DNA of 55,031 nt from JBAJNL01 sp036881885 (GTDB taxonomy: Bacteria; Pseudomonadota; Alphaproteobacteria; Holosporales; Hepatobacteraceae). The notes beneath the pieces are model-generated. The model was not told the DNA's origin. It saw only the letters and a list, made by a program, of their open reading frames with translations, and ran no database searches. Shown here one piece after another: positions 16,431-25,432 of this stretch (position 1 is the stretch's first letter; each line of letters opens with the position of its first letter). A program made the position numbers and the translations under genes. Location of the stretch: assembly GCA_036881885.1 (NCBI GenBank), contig JBAJNL010000003.1, forward strand, positions 1 through 55,031, in the 5' to 3' direction.

Positions 16431-18734
16431 CTAGGCTTTACTAAAGATGCGTCCCGAAACTGAAACCAGTGTGTCTTTTGTCAGCGGATAAGGCGGCACG
16501 GGCGGCCGAATCCCCGCTTCATCAAGCAACAGTTTCAGCTGATGGTTATAGCCACGCCTGACAAACTCTTGCGTTGTAGGCGTTGTTTCAACACGCGCTT
16601 GAAAAACCATCGCATAATTGCTGATATCGTTAATGCCGCGTATCTGAATCGACCCAACCACCTTTTTACGATAGGCACTTTGCTTTTTAAGGTTTTGAAA
16701 CGCTTGCTCAAGCAACTTTTGCACTTTAGTGGGATCACTGTCATAAGGCACCGGCAAGTTCACCAAAAAGCGCGAAAAGTGCCGTGAGCGGTTGCCCAAA
16801 ACATTGATCGACCCAAACGGAATGGTAAACAACGTGCCGGCATCATTTCTAACCTTGATGGTACGCAAGGTGAGCTCTTCCACAATGCCCAAGCGCCCAT
16901 CAACGTCAACCCAATCTCCCACTGCCACGTTATTATCAAGCAGACTAAAGAGGCCGGCAAAAAAGTCTTTGACAAACGACTGAATGCCCCAACCAAACGC
17001 AAGCGTAAAGAAACCAAGGTTATTGACAAGCGGCACGATATTAAAGCCAAGCGCTGACAGAATAATCAAGCCAAACACAAGAGCCACCGCAATTCTTAAA
17101 ATCGTGCGTGAGGTCATCAACAAAGTGCGCATGCGGCCCGTGATGTAAAAAACCTCGTCTTCCCGGTGCGTTGCGGGCGGCCGCCCCAGGTAATAGTGCA
17201 AAATACGATCACCAAAGTGCACACAGGCCCACGCCGCCACCAAAAGCAGCATCACATCAAACAACTGGTCATACAGCTGACCACCCACAAAAAGCTTAAA
17301 AGATTGGAAGAGACGCAAATCCCACACCTCGACCATCATAAGGCCCACAGCGGCATAGCTGACCAAATAACACAAGCGATGCGCACGCAAACGAGGCTTT
17401 AAAAAGCGAAACAACACCCCCTGCTGCGGTGCGCGCCGACGCGACAATAAATAAACGATACGCAACTGTTTGAGTGTGCGGTTGACAATGGGAATCAGCG
17501 GGAAGAAAAAGATAGTCAGCAAAATGGGATAAAAGAAGCGAGAGAATGTCTCGTCATCTAAAAAGAACATCAGATAGAGAATGGCTGGAAAGGTATTCCA
17601 AAAAATCCAGAAAAAGGTTGTCAAAAGCGGAAACTGATTTTCTTGATTCAGCTTAATCCACTTTAAAAGCGGCTTTTTCAACGTGTGCACCAGACCCAAA
17701 GTGGCAATGGTCATGCCCAGTCCAAAAACTGCTGTGACCAGAACCCGCACCTCTTCACTCAGCCCGATAAAAGAAAGGCACTCGATGATCCAGTCATCCA
17801 CAATCCAGAAAAATAAAAGAAACTGCAGGTAAAACCCAAGCCCCCGTTTAAGGCGTGCTGCACCTGTTCCCCAAAAATCATTGGACACAAATTGCAAGGC
17901 CACCAAGTGAAAGCGCCACAAACCGACCCACAACAACAGGCCTGTTGAAACCAAATACACAACGTTATGCAGCAGCGGTGCCTCTTGCACGACATAGGCA
18001 ATACTGACCTGCACCAAAAACATGACCAACACCGGGAAAAGCGCCGAGAAAAGCGCCATAAAAAAGGACGCCATGCGGTGCAAATGTGGTTTTTCTTTGA
18101 GCTCGTTCAAAGCCCACTTAAAAATACCCGCAAGCCCCCGTCCAAGCCACCGGTGCGTCATAAACCCACAAAACACACCCAAAAGCGTGATACCCACAAG
18201 CATCAAAAGAAAAGCGCCCCAATCAAGCCAAAGCGCAAACGCATCCTCTAATGAAAAGAGCTTCAGCAGGGCATCCCCTAAATCGGTTAACCCCTTTTGC
18301 AGTTGAATCAACCGTTCTTCAAGCAAGTCCACAAAAAGCGAGACATATGTTTTGACAAAGGGGCGGTTTCCCTTTAAGGGCAAAACCGTTTTTGCGCCCA
18401 TGTTGTTTTGCAACGTGGTCAGTTTTTTTTGCAATTCCTGTACGTTGGTTTGAAGCCCCTCTAACTCTTTCGTTAACGCTTCCGACGCTGTCGCACCATT
18501 CGTTTTACCGTGATCTGAAGCTTGGTTTTCTTGAGATGTCCCGTTTAAAGGTGTCGATGCGCGTTCAAGAAAGGCCTGCTGCTCGACTTCTGAAGACCCT
18601 TGCGGCATCTCAGAGACAGGCATCTCTTGCTCAGAAGCTTGATCAGGGGCCTCCTCAGACGCCACCGCCAAGTGAGGCAACAACACGTGCAAACAAAAGA
18701 AAAAAAGGTAAAAAAAACGTTTGACCACAATCAT
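16431..18734 (-). CDS. Large MscS-family mechanosensitive channel
   Basis: 767 residues. Signal peptide 1-25 (FFYLFFFCLHVLLPHLAVAS), then an acidic periplasmic region with a coiled coil around residues 88-110 (LTKELEGLQTNVQELQKKLTTLQ). About ten membrane segments follow. The MscS core has the pore helix FNIVPLVNNLGFFTLAFGWGIQSFVKDFFAGLFSLLDNNVAVGDWV and the beta domain VDGRLGIVEELTLRTIKVRNDAGTLFTIPFGSINVLGNRSRHFSRFLV. The family releases solutes on hypo-osmotic shock. The architecture is like MscK/YbiO-type long members. It is monocistronic; the upstream 560 bp has no gene. Confidence 0.9.
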   Translation of the reverse strand: MIVVKRFFYLFFFCLHVLLPHLAVASEEAPDQASEQEMPVSEMPQGSSEVEQQAFLERASTPLNGTSQENQASDHGKTNGATASEALTKELEGLQTNVQELQKKLTTLQNNMGAKTVLPLKGNRPFVKTYVSLFVDLLEERLIQLQKGLTDLGDALLKLFSLEDAFALWLDWGAFLLMLVGITLLGVFCGFMTHRWLGRGLAGIFKWALNELKEKPHLHRMASFFMALFSALFPVLVMFLVQVSIAYVVQEAPLLHNVVYLVSTGLLLWVGLWRFHLVALQFVSNDFWGTGAARLKRGLGFYLQFLLFFWIVDDWIIECLSFIGLSEEVRVLVTAVFGLGMTIATLGLVHTLKKPLLKWIKLNQENQFPLLTTFFWIFWNTFPAILYLMFFLDDETFSRFFYPILLTIFFFPLIPIVNRTLKQLRIVYLLSRRRAPQQGVLFRFLKPRLRAHRLCYLVSYAAVGLMMVEVWDLRLFQSFKLFVGGQLYDQLFDVMLLLVAAWACVHFGDRILHYYLGRPPATHREDEVFYITGRMRTLLMTSRTILRIAVALVFGLIILSALGFNIVPLVNNLGFFTLAFGWGIQSFVKDFFAGLFSLLDNNVAVGDWVDVDGRLGIVEELTLRTIKVRNDAGTLFTIPFGSINVLGNRSRHFSRFLVNLPVPYDSDPTKVQKLLEQAFQNLKKQSAYRKKVVGSIQIRGINDISNYAMVFQARVETTPTTQEFVRRGYNHQLKLLLDEAGIRPPVPPYPLTKDTLVSVSGRIFSKA

Positions 18735-19294
18735 TTAAGCGACTTCAAAGCAATAACTTTAATTTAGCATAAAGAGCAAACACCTCAAAGAAAAGAAAAA
18801 TAGAGACAAAAGCAAAAAAAATCATAAAGACGGTTTGCCGTCACAAACACAACAAGAGATCTGATGGCGCCTTGACCAAGACACAGGGGCTTGTAACACA
18901 CACTTGTCTTTTGCAAAAAGCGCATCACGCCCCTTCAGTCTTTTGCACGCCTAAAGACACTGCGAGGAGAAACTGATGTTGCAACGCGGCAATCCATTTG
19001 TGCCTTAGCCGCTTTCGTTCGCTGCATGTAGCGCACACTGTCAGCGGTTAGGTCGTTATTGCGCATACAACACAGAAGAAGGCTCTTTCTTTTTTATGCA
19101 AAAGGGTGATGACAATGATGAGAGGCACCCATTCAACAAAACGCACCGTGTGCCCACCAGCCTCTTTTTCAGACATGCGGCGTCTTTTAAGACACGCCCT
19201 TAGTATCTTTTTTATATAAAAAAATAACAAATTGACGCATCCACCCCTCTTAAAATAACCTTGTTAAATAAAAAACAAGAGGCTTTGCGCGAAA
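18735..19294. other. 560-bp non-coding interval between mscS and chitinase genes
   Basis: It holds one hairpin repeat (18958-19035) and a GACGG-TTTG-CCGTC hairpin at about 18829-18842. Read on the minus strand, the hairpin is followed by a T-rich stretch and could act as a terminator. A possible 60-codon minus-strand frame (19048-19230) has no supporting signal. Upstream of the chitinase gene, TTGACG occurs at about 19232. Confidence 0.4.
18958..19035. repeat. Hairpin repeat, type 1 (copy E) with linker
   Basis: CACTGCGAGGAGAAACTGAT, then GTTGCAACGCGGCAATCCA: the inner stem GAAAC/GTTTC has one substitution (GTTGC), so this copy is partly unpaired. The linker TTGTGCCTTAGCCGCTTTCG matches the linker of copy H. 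Confidence 0.7.
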
Positions 19295-20971
19295 ATGTTT
19301 AAAATATATCAATTATCCCCATCTCGATGGACCTTTCAAAAAAGGCTGCTCTCGGCAGCGGCATTCACCTTGCTGACATCCACCGGTTATGCGTTACCCA
19401 ATGAAAAGTCGACTGTTGCGGTGCATACAGCGTGGGGCAGTGTTGACAGCTATTATCGCCCGATCACAATGGCAGTGCAAAATCTGACAAATGACGCTAT
19501 TGACACCATCAAAATGGGTTTCTCACTTGTCAAAGGCATTCCATCCCAACATACGGGCTTTGTGTTTTCTGTGGATGGAACGCGCATTACAGGGTATTTT
19601 CAAAATTGGAAACTGCCGCTTGAGGCACATGCCACCAAAGAGGTATCCATTGGGGTCAGTTTTCCTGACGGATCAGGCGAAGACGGGGTTTTACCCAAAC
19701 ATTTTTGTATAGAAGGCCAAATCATCGCCCCCGATCAAGACACAGAACCCCCTTCTATCCCCAAAAATGTCACACTGCTCACCGCAGGTGCGTTTCATGC
19801 CAAAATAGAGTGGGATCCCTCAACAGACAACGTTTCAGTGGCAGGGTATAAGGTTCAATACCAAGAACAAAACGACGTCGCACCACCCATGATTCTAAGC
19901 GTCCAAGAGCCGTGTGCAATGCTGTCACACTTGCTTCCCAATCATGTGTACCAAGCCAAAGTGTGTGCCTTTGACCTGCGTCATAATCTGTCAGACTATT
20001 CAGAACTTTTGACCTTGCGCACCGAAGCAGATGGTGCAACGCCCTCTTCAAGATTAGCCATGCCTTATACAGATGGCGTTGCATGGCCCACACCTTCACT
20101 TGAGCACCTGGTGAGTCGCTCGGGCGTTAGTGGCTCGATTGTGGGCTTTGTGGTGCTGCGCGACCGCAAACCTTGTTGGGGCGGGCATCTGTCCGTTTAT
20201 GATAGCAACACCGGAAAAGAAGAAGACGGCGATGCACGCCAGTCTGATTATCACAAAAACTTTTTTGAACGCAACAGTCGCTCGCTGATTTCTATTGGCG
20301 GTGCTGCGGGCTTACCCATGTGCTCGGATGCCAGTCTGTCACCCGATGATCTGTGCGCACAGTATCAAGCCATCATCAAAAATTATACCTTAGAAGGATT
20401 GGATTTTGATTTTGAAGGTGGCTTTTTAGGCGATACCGCGGCCCTAACGCGCCATCTTGAGGCAATCCAAAGGCTCAAAGAAGGCGCTCCTGAAACAAAG
20501 ATTGGCTATACACTGCCGGTTGATGGGTCCGCCACACTGCAAGGCTTTAATCAACACGGTCGCGCTTTTTTGAACCTTGTTCAAAGATATCACATTGAGC
20601 CCACATACATTCAAGGCATGCTGATGGAATTTGGCGCCAGCGCAAACCCCAACTTTTTTGAGGCCTGCAAAGATGCATTGTATGGCATGCACACACACCT
20701 TAAAGAGATTTTTGACACACTGTGGAGCGATACCGAGATCTGGCAGCACATGGCTGCATGCCCCATGTTTGGGATCAACAATAATGGCCGGCGCTTTACA
20801 CTTGAGCATCAAAAACAGCTAAATGACTTTTGCAAACAGCAAAACATGATGCTGATGAGCGGCTGGGACATGTCCCGCGATGAAAAAGGGGGGCTTGGCG
20901 TTGCCGGTCACCAACCTCTTGATTTTTCAAAAGAGGTCGCCCGCTTTGTCTTTGATGATCAGGTTTTATAA
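19295..20971 (+). CDS. Secreted GH18 chitinase with N-terminal carbohydrate-binding-like and fibronectin III domains
   Basis: 558 residues. Signal peptide to about residue 33 (LLSAAAFTLLTSTGYA). Residues 35-145 form a CBM2-like beta domain (ITMAVQNLTNDAIDTIKMGFSL). Residues 150-245 are fibronectin type III (PPSIPKNVTLLTAGAFHAKIEWDPSTDNVSVAGYKV). Residues 265-555 are a GH18 barrel with SRSLISIGGAAG and the catalytic LEGLDFDFEGG, where the usual DGxDxDxE starts with Glu instead of Asp; the acid/base Glu is kept. GH18 cleaves chitin beta-1,4 bonds. The plausible substrate is host chitin (cyst wall or arthropod), which is inference. It is monocistronic with AT-rich upstream sequence. Confidence 0.85.
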   Translation: MFKIYQLSPSRWTFQKRLLSAAAFTLLTSTGYALPNEKSTVAVHTAWGSVDSYYRPITMAVQNLTNDAIDTIKMGFSLVKGIPSQHTGFVFSVDGTRITGYFQNWKLPLEAHATKEVSIGVSFPDGSGEDGVLPKHFCIEGQIIAPDQDTEPPSIPKNVTLLTAGAFHAKIEWDPSTDNVSVAGYKVQYQEQNDVAPPMILSVQEPCAMLSHLLPNHVYQAKVCAFDLRHNLSDYSELLTLRTEADGATPSSRLAMPYTDGVAWPTPSLEHLVSRSGVSGSIVGFVVLRDRKPCWGGHLSVYDSNTGKEEDGDARQSDYHKNFFERNSRSLISIGGAAGLPMCSDASLSPDDLCAQYQAIIKNYTLEGLDFDFEGGFLGDTAALTRHLEAIQRLKEGAPETKIGYTLPVDGSATLQGFNQHGRAFLNLVQRYHIEPTYIQGMLMEFGASANPNFFEACKDALYGMHTHLKEIFDTLWSDTEIWQHMAACPMFGINNNGRRFTLEHQKQLNDFCKQQNMMLMSGWDMSRDEKGGLGVAGHQPLDFSKEVARFVFDDQVL

Positions 20972-20997
20972 AAACAACGCACCTGTGTGGTCTTTTG

Positions 20998-21103
20998 GTG
21001 ATCATCAAGAAGGCTTTAGCCTGCGGCGATCCAAAGGTAGCGAACTAAAGCAGCTAAGGCACACTGAATTGCCGCGTCGCCTTCAAAGGCTCCTCGCAAT
21101 CAC
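20998..21103. repeat. Composite hairpin repeat: type 2 + linker + type 1 (copy F)
   Basis: Type 2 at 20998-21033 with inner stem AGGC-TTTA-GCCT and closing arm TGCGGCGATCCA. The linker contains CTAAAGCAGCTAAGGCACAC. Type 1 at 21065-21103 has inner stem GCCT-TCAA-AGGC. It lies 27 bp after the chitinase stop. Confidence 0.75.
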
Positions 21104-21199
21104 ATTGATATCTTGAGGTGTCTTTTCAAAGAATTAATGCTTGTTTTATGTCTTATTTTGTCTAAAATAAATCAAAAACAAAAGGCAGGGTGTCATCAT

Positions 21200-21877
21200 A
21201 TGAAGCTTTTCTGGTTAAAACGTTCTTGTCATTTTTTTTGCAGACCCCTCAAAGAAACAGTATGCTTTCTCATCTTTTGCAGTCTATGCGCCAGTGCCTG
21301 CGACACATTAAATGCAGTGAATGTACATGTGGCCTTTGATGGTTTTGAGGGCGATTACTCTCTTTTGCCTGTCAACACACAGGCCGGCCCTGCAAAAATT
21401 GCTTTTATTAACTTTAGAGAAGATCGGGCCATCGTGTCGGCCGCGGCCCACACCTTAGCAAAAGCTATTCCCGATGATATTGAGGTGTTGATTACGCTAG
21501 GCGATCAATGCAACGGGCTTGCAATGCTGCTTGCGCTCACAAAAGATCTACCGCTTGTGGTGCTAACAGGCAAGCCAACCCTTGAGGGCGTGGCGTTCTC
21601 GCTTGCCTATGCATCGATTACAAGCGGTGCCAAAAAGATGTTCATCAGCCCAAAGCAGGTCGAAAAAATAAAGGGCAAAAGAGCTTTTCTTGGCGATGAC
21701 GTCATTTCAACCGGGGGCAGCATGCAAACAGCGCTTCAGCTATGCCAGCAAGCAGGTGCAACGGTGCAAGGCGTTTTTTGCGTCTGCACCGAGGGCACAC
21801 CACGGTCTTCTTTGGACGGTCTTCCACTTTTAAGGTTGTGTCATTTTCCGGTTCAAACGGACAGCACAACGTCTTAA
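21200..21877 (+). CDS. Exported type I phosphoribosyltransferase-fold protein
   Basis: 225 residues from the ATG at 21200. An N-terminal hydrophobic segment (ETVCFLIFCSLCASAC) follows basic residues and looks like a signal peptide or membrane anchor. The body matches adenine/xanthine-type PRTases: ITLGDQCNGLAMLLA, PLVVLTGKPTLEG and the PRPP-binding loop KRAFLGDDVISTGGSMQTALQLCQQAGA. These enzymes join PRPP and a base, and are normally cytoplasmic. Export would place it where PRPP is absent unless it is delivered to a host cell or has a binding role. An upstream in-frame extension from 21113 lacks a ribosome site. Confidence 0.7.
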   Translation: MKLFWLKRSCHFFCRPLKETVCFLIFCSLCASACDTLNAVNVHVAFDGFEGDYSLLPVNTQAGPAKIAFINFREDRAIVSAAAHTLAKAIPDDIEVLITLGDQCNGLAMLLALTKDLPLVVLTGKPTLEGVAFSLAYASITSGAKKMFISPKQVEKIKGKRAFLGDDVISTGGSMQTALQLCQQAGATVQGVFCVCTEGTPRSSLDGLPLLRLCHFPVQTDSTTS

Positions 21878-21925
21878 AGCAGGCACACCTCACTCACCTT
21901 GTGGTATCCGTTCCCTAGATGAAAG

Positions 21926-23764
21926 CTACTGACAAGACAAGCACTCGTCATAAGCCATGGGCAACTTTGGCTCTTCCTTAAATTGCACCTTACGCTTTTC
22001 AGAGGTCGTGTAGTTTTCAGACCGCTGCAGGGTTTTCGAGCGACAGTAATACATACTTTTAACGCCCTTTTCCCAGGCAGACCAGTGAATGGCGTGCAAC
22101 TCACTTTTATGAATATCACTGGGAATAAACACATTCAGTGACTGTGCCTGACACACAAAAGGCTGTCTGTCACCGGCCAAATCCACAAGCCAGCTTTGGT
22201 TAAGCTCAAACGCTGTTTTAAAGACGGCTTTCTCATGCGGCGTTAAGATATCAAGCTGCTGCACCGATCCTTCGTGACGCGTAATGGATGCCCACACGTC
22301 ATCCGTGTTGTGCCCTTTTTGCACCAAAAGATTCTTCAAATGCTTGTTGCGCACGGCAAAAGAGCCGTTCAATGTTTTGTGCGTGTAGGCGTTGCTAACC
22401 ACAGGCTCGATCCCAGGCGACGTGCCGCCACAAATAATCGAGATCGTGGCTGTTGGCGCGATGGCAATTTTGTTTGAAAAGCGCTCTTGAGATCCCAAAA
22501 ATTCTTGGTCAGGCGCCGGGCCGCGCTCTTTTCCAAGCACTAACGAGGCCTCATCAGCTTGTTCTTTGATATGCTGAAAAATGCGCTTATTCCACACTTT
22601 GGCCATCACGCTTTCAAAAGGAATGCTTTTGGACTGAAAAAAGGCGTGTAAGCCCATGACACCAAGCCCCACCGAACGCTCACGCGAGGCGGCATAAGTG
22701 GCGCGCTTCATGCTGGATGGTGCCCGCACAATAAAGTCACTGAGCACGTTATCTAAAAAGCGGAAGCAGTCATCAATAAAACGAGGATCTTTCTCCCATG
22801 ATTCAAAATGCTCAAGATTCAGCGAGGACAGGCAGCAAACCGCGGTGCGATCTTCGCCCCAGTGATCAACGCCCGTTGGCAGTGTGATTTCACTGCAAAG
22901 GTTCGAGGTTTTGACCGTCAATCCCAAATCAGCCCGTCCTTCTGGCAGGGCCTTGTTGACCGTATCGATATAAAGAATGTAGGGCTCGCCCGTATCTACA
23001 CGTGTGGATAGCAACTTGGCCCACAAAGCGCGCGCCGATACTTTGGACACCACCTCGCCTGTTTTAGGACTTTTCAGTGGAAAGGCATCATCATGCAAAA
23101 CGGCCTGCATGAAAGCATCTGTAATCACCACGCCATGGTGCAAGTTCCAAACTTTGCGGTTATGATCACCGCCAGCTGGCCTGCGGATATCAATAAACTC
23201 TTCAATTTCAGGATGGTGAATCGGCAAATAGACAGCCCCTGCACCACGCCTTAAATCACCCTGCGAGATCGCTAGCGTCAAGCTGTCCATCACCTTGATA
23301 AAAGGAATAATGCCTGATGTTTCACCACAATCACGAATTTTTTCACCAATCGAGCGCAAGTTGCCCCAATAAGTGCCAATGCCACCACCGCGCGCGCCCA
23401 GCCAGGCATTTTCGGTCCAGGTGCCAAAGATGCCCTCAAGACTGTCGTCCGCCTCGTTCAAAAAGCACGAAATCGGCAATCCGCGCCCTGCCCCACCGTT
23501 CACCAAAACGGGCGTTGCCGGCATAAACCATTGATAGGACATATAATCGTACAAGCGCTTTGCATGCGTTTTATCATCGGCATACGTGCGCGCCACCCGC
23601 ATGAACAAATCTTGATACGTTTCACCTGGAAGCAGATATCTGTTTTGAAGCGTTTTCTTGCCAAAATCTGTCAACAATGCATCCCGCGCGCTGTCTGTTG
23701 AAAGGGTGGTTTCACTGCTGTCGTTTATTGCCTCGGAGAATCGAAGGCCACTTTGCTTATGCAC
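21926..23764 (-). CDS. nrdA: Ribonucleoside-diphosphate reductase large (alpha) subunit, class I, short form
   Basis: 612 residues. Seen are the redox Cys in PISCFLNEADDSLEGI, the catalytic NLCSEI block, the radical-transfer tyrosines in SMYYCRS and the thiol pair CLSC at the extreme C terminus. The N terminus enters the catalytic domain almost at once (LLPGETYQDLFMRVARTYADD), so the ATP-cone regulatory domain is missing and dATP feedback through a cone is not expected. It reduces ribonucleotides to deoxyribonucleotides. The beta subunit gene is not in the window. GTG start at 23764 with AGGTGAG upstream. Promoter candidate at 23797-23802. Confidence 0.95.
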   Translation of the reverse strand: MHKQSGLRFSEAINDSSETTLSTDSARDALLTDFGKKTLQNRYLLPGETYQDLFMRVARTYADDKTHAKRLYDYMSYQWFMPATPVLVNGGAGRGLPISCFLNEADDSLEGIFGTWTENAWLGARGGGIGTYWGNLRSIGEKIRDCGETSGIIPFIKVMDSLTLAISQGDLRRGAGAVYLPIHHPEIEEFIDIRRPAGGDHNRKVWNLHHGVVITDAFMQAVLHDDAFPLKSPKTGEVVSKVSARALWAKLLSTRVDTGEPYILYIDTVNKALPEGRADLGLTVKTSNLCSEITLPTGVDHWGEDRTAVCCLSSLNLEHFESWEKDPRFIDDCFRFLDNVLSDFIVRAPSSMKRATYAASRERSVGLGVMGLHAFFQSKSIPFESVMAKVWNKRIFQHIKEQADEASLVLGKERGPAPDQEFLGSQERFSNKIAIAPTATISIICGGTSPGIEPVVSNAYTHKTLNGSFAVRNKHLKNLLVQKGHNTDDVWASITRHEGSVQQLDILTPHEKAVFKTAFELNQSWLVDLAGDRQPFVCQAQSLNVFIPSDIHKSELHAIHWSAWEKGVKSMYYCRSKTLQRSENYTTSEKRKVQFKEEPKLPMAYDECLSCQ

Positions 23765-23796
23765 GGCTCACCTAAAACTTACCTTGTTTTTTAAAA

Positions 23797-23818
23797 ATTA
23801 TAGACCCGCTTCGAGCGG
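23797..23818 (-). promoter_or_regulatory. Putative nrdA -10 box with adjacent 13-bp palindrome
   Basis: On the minus strand TATAAT (23797-23802) follows directly after the palindrome CCGCTCGAAGCGG (23806-23818), which would lie in the -10/-35 spacer. A palindrome there could be a repressor site. It does not match the known NrdR box. Confidence 0.4.
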
Positions 23819-23919
23819 ATGAAAAGTTGAAAAATTTTTTGTTTTTAGACATTTACGCCTTGACATTTGTGCAACGCAAGACACACTTTTCGATCAGCCT
23901 TTTTCGTTTTTTTTGAGCG

Positions 23920-23948
23920 TTGACCCATCCCCCAAAACACCTTATGCT
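23920..23948 (+). promoter_or_regulatory. Promoter of tRNA-Lys
   Basis: TTGACC and TATGCT are separated by exactly 17 bp and end 14 bases before the tRNA, the spacing expected of a sigma-70-type promoter. Confidence 0.6.
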
Positions 23949-23962
23949 GGGCCTAGATCTTG

Positions 23963-24038
23963 GGGCGCTTAGCTCAGTTGGTAGAGCAACTGACTCTTAA
24001 TCAGTGGGTCAGAGGTTCGAATCCTCTAGCGCCTACCA
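23963..24038 (+). tRNA. tRNA-Lys (anticodon CTT)
   Basis: 76 nt with encoded CCA. The acceptor stem GGGCGCT pairs with AGCGCCT (one G-U), D arm GCTCAGTTGGTAGAGC, anticodon stem ACTGA/TCAGT with loop CTCTTAA giving anticodon CTT, T arm AGAGGTTCGAATCCTCT. All arms fold canonically. Confidence 0.97.
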
Positions 24039-24149
24039 CTTTTACAGCGGTTTTTAGCGTTTTTGAAAGATGTGAAAAATAGCTCGGGTATACATTTGAA
24101 CAAAGAAAAAAGCATTTTCTTGCGCATCAGGTGTGGCATTGGAGCTTTT

Positions 24150-24420
24150 TTTGAAGAATTTTTTTACAGCAAAAATGCCCTCATGTAGACGTTTTACAGA
24201 AGGCCAAAACGCTTTCTGGTGGTGAAAAAGAACGCACTTCCTTAAGCATGATCGCGGCAAAAACACCAACAATCTTGGCCTTGAAACGAAAGAGCATGTG
24301 ATTCAGGTTTTAAGGGACTATCCCGGCGCGATGATTGTTGTATCGCACGAAAAAGATTTTCTACAGGCCATAGGCATTGATCACACCTATACACTTGTTG
24401 ATGGAAAAATAAGTTCTTAG
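24150..24420 (+). pseudogene. Remnant of an ABC-F/ABC-transporter ATPase gene
   Basis: Pieces of one ATPase domain survive in different frames. At 24206-24275 the frame reads KTLSGGEKERTSLSMIAAKTPTIL, the ABC signature region up to Walker B. From 24265 another frame reads TNNLGLETKEHVIQVLRDYPG and then MIVVSHEKDFL up to TAG at 24418-24420. The Walker B DEP segment is missing exactly where CCAACAATCTTG lies at the frame switch, as expected from a deletion between two such direct repeats (one coding PTIL, one coding TNNL). Upstream there are further frame changes (FLKNFFTAK). The order and LETKE-type D-loop point to an ABC-F protein. It is not functional. Confidence 0.75.
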
Positions 24421-24447
24421 GCTAGCAGTAATGATAGAGTGTGAGAC

Positions 24448-25173
24448 CTATGCCTGCAAAAAATCATTAATATGATCAATAATCTTGGCTTTCACATCAC
24501 CAGGCCCTGCATCATACATATCGATGTGTTTAGCATGACTCATTTGTATGATTTTTGCATTGGGATGTTTTGCCAACACGCCACTATCAGCAGATGTATC
24601 GTTTGCTCTTAGTGATAAAATGTTGCAACTGGTAGGAAATGGGTACCTTAGTGAGTCTAAAGAAATCACTTTTTTTACTTTGCATGGGTATTTTTCTGCA
24701 AACATCATACTGATATCACCGCCATTTGAATGGCCAATTAATATCACTTTGCTCATGTCTAATGCAGGATGATTTTCGCTCATATTATCTATTACAAAAT
24801 TTAAACTTTGCACACCACGTTCCCAGAAGGGCATTCTTAATTGATATAAGTTTCCAACTCGTGGCAAATGAGGATCACCATCTAAATCATGTTGGATGCT
24901 TATAACATGGTATCCTTGCTCAGCTAAGCTGTTCGCAATAAATGAATATTCTGTATTTTTAACACCATAACCGTGACTTATCATCACAACGGGTAATTGA
25001 TTGTTCGCAGTATCCGCTTTGTTTCTGTAAATGGCTATAGGAATCTTTCTATCATGTGCATGATCGTGCAAAATAATGTTGTTCTGCACAATAGAATTAC
25101 TTTCTTTAGCATAAGCGCTGCTAGCCATCGGCAAAGCCCACAATAGTAATCCCAAGATTTTGCAATAATTCAT
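24448..25173 (-). CDS. Exported alpha/beta hydrolase
   Basis: 241 residues from the ATG at 25173 (GAGGA just upstream; an upstream GTG at 25191 would add six residues). Signal peptide ILGLLLWALPMASSAYA. Oxyanion-side SHGYG, nucleophile elbow GHSNGG and a final His in MSHAKHIDMYD; the acid is probably in the SLDSLRYP strand loop or LRANDTSADSG. It is similar in layout to dienelactone or PAF-acetylhydrolase-like esterases; the substrate is unknown. Its codon use and base composition are visibly more AT-rich than the housekeeping genes, and it lies next to a decayed gene, which hints at horizontal acquisition. Confidence 0.8.
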   Translation of the reverse strand: MNYCKILGLLLWALPMASSAYAKESNSIVQNNIILHDHAHDRKIPIAIYRNKADTANNQLPVVMISHGYGVKNTEYSFIANSLAEQGYHVISIQHDLDGDPHLPRVGNLYQLRMPFWERGVQSLNFVIDNMSENHPALDMSKVILIGHSNGGDISMMFAEKYPCKVKKVISLDSLRYPFPTSCNILSLRANDTSADSGVLAKHPNAKIIQMSHAKHIDMYDAGPGDVKAKIIDHINDFLQA

Positions 25174-25432
25174 TGAATCCTCATGATTCACTCAACAATT
25201 CTTACAGGACCTCATCGCGCTTGCAGACGACTCTGTGTTTCATCAATTGATAGTTAGCACAAGTTATAACAAACGTATCTTTTCACACAAAGCCTCCCTT
25301 TTACCGAGATACGCTCTTCTCTTTTGTTATATACGGCCCAATACCTTTAAGGAAGGCGCGTACACCGCCTGCGCCTTGCTCTTTGAGCACATCATTAAAA
25401 TCGCATCCTGCGTTGATGGCTTAAGGCAGGTT

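Noticed and set aside
19048..19230. 60-codon minus-strand frame with a hydrophobic stretch
   Set aside because: No ribosome site or family match, and it overlaps a hairpin repeat linker.
24054..24272. Minus-strand frame opposite the ABC-F remnant
   Set aside because: The plus strand clearly encodes LSGG-type ATPase pieces in broken frames, which explains the open minus frame.
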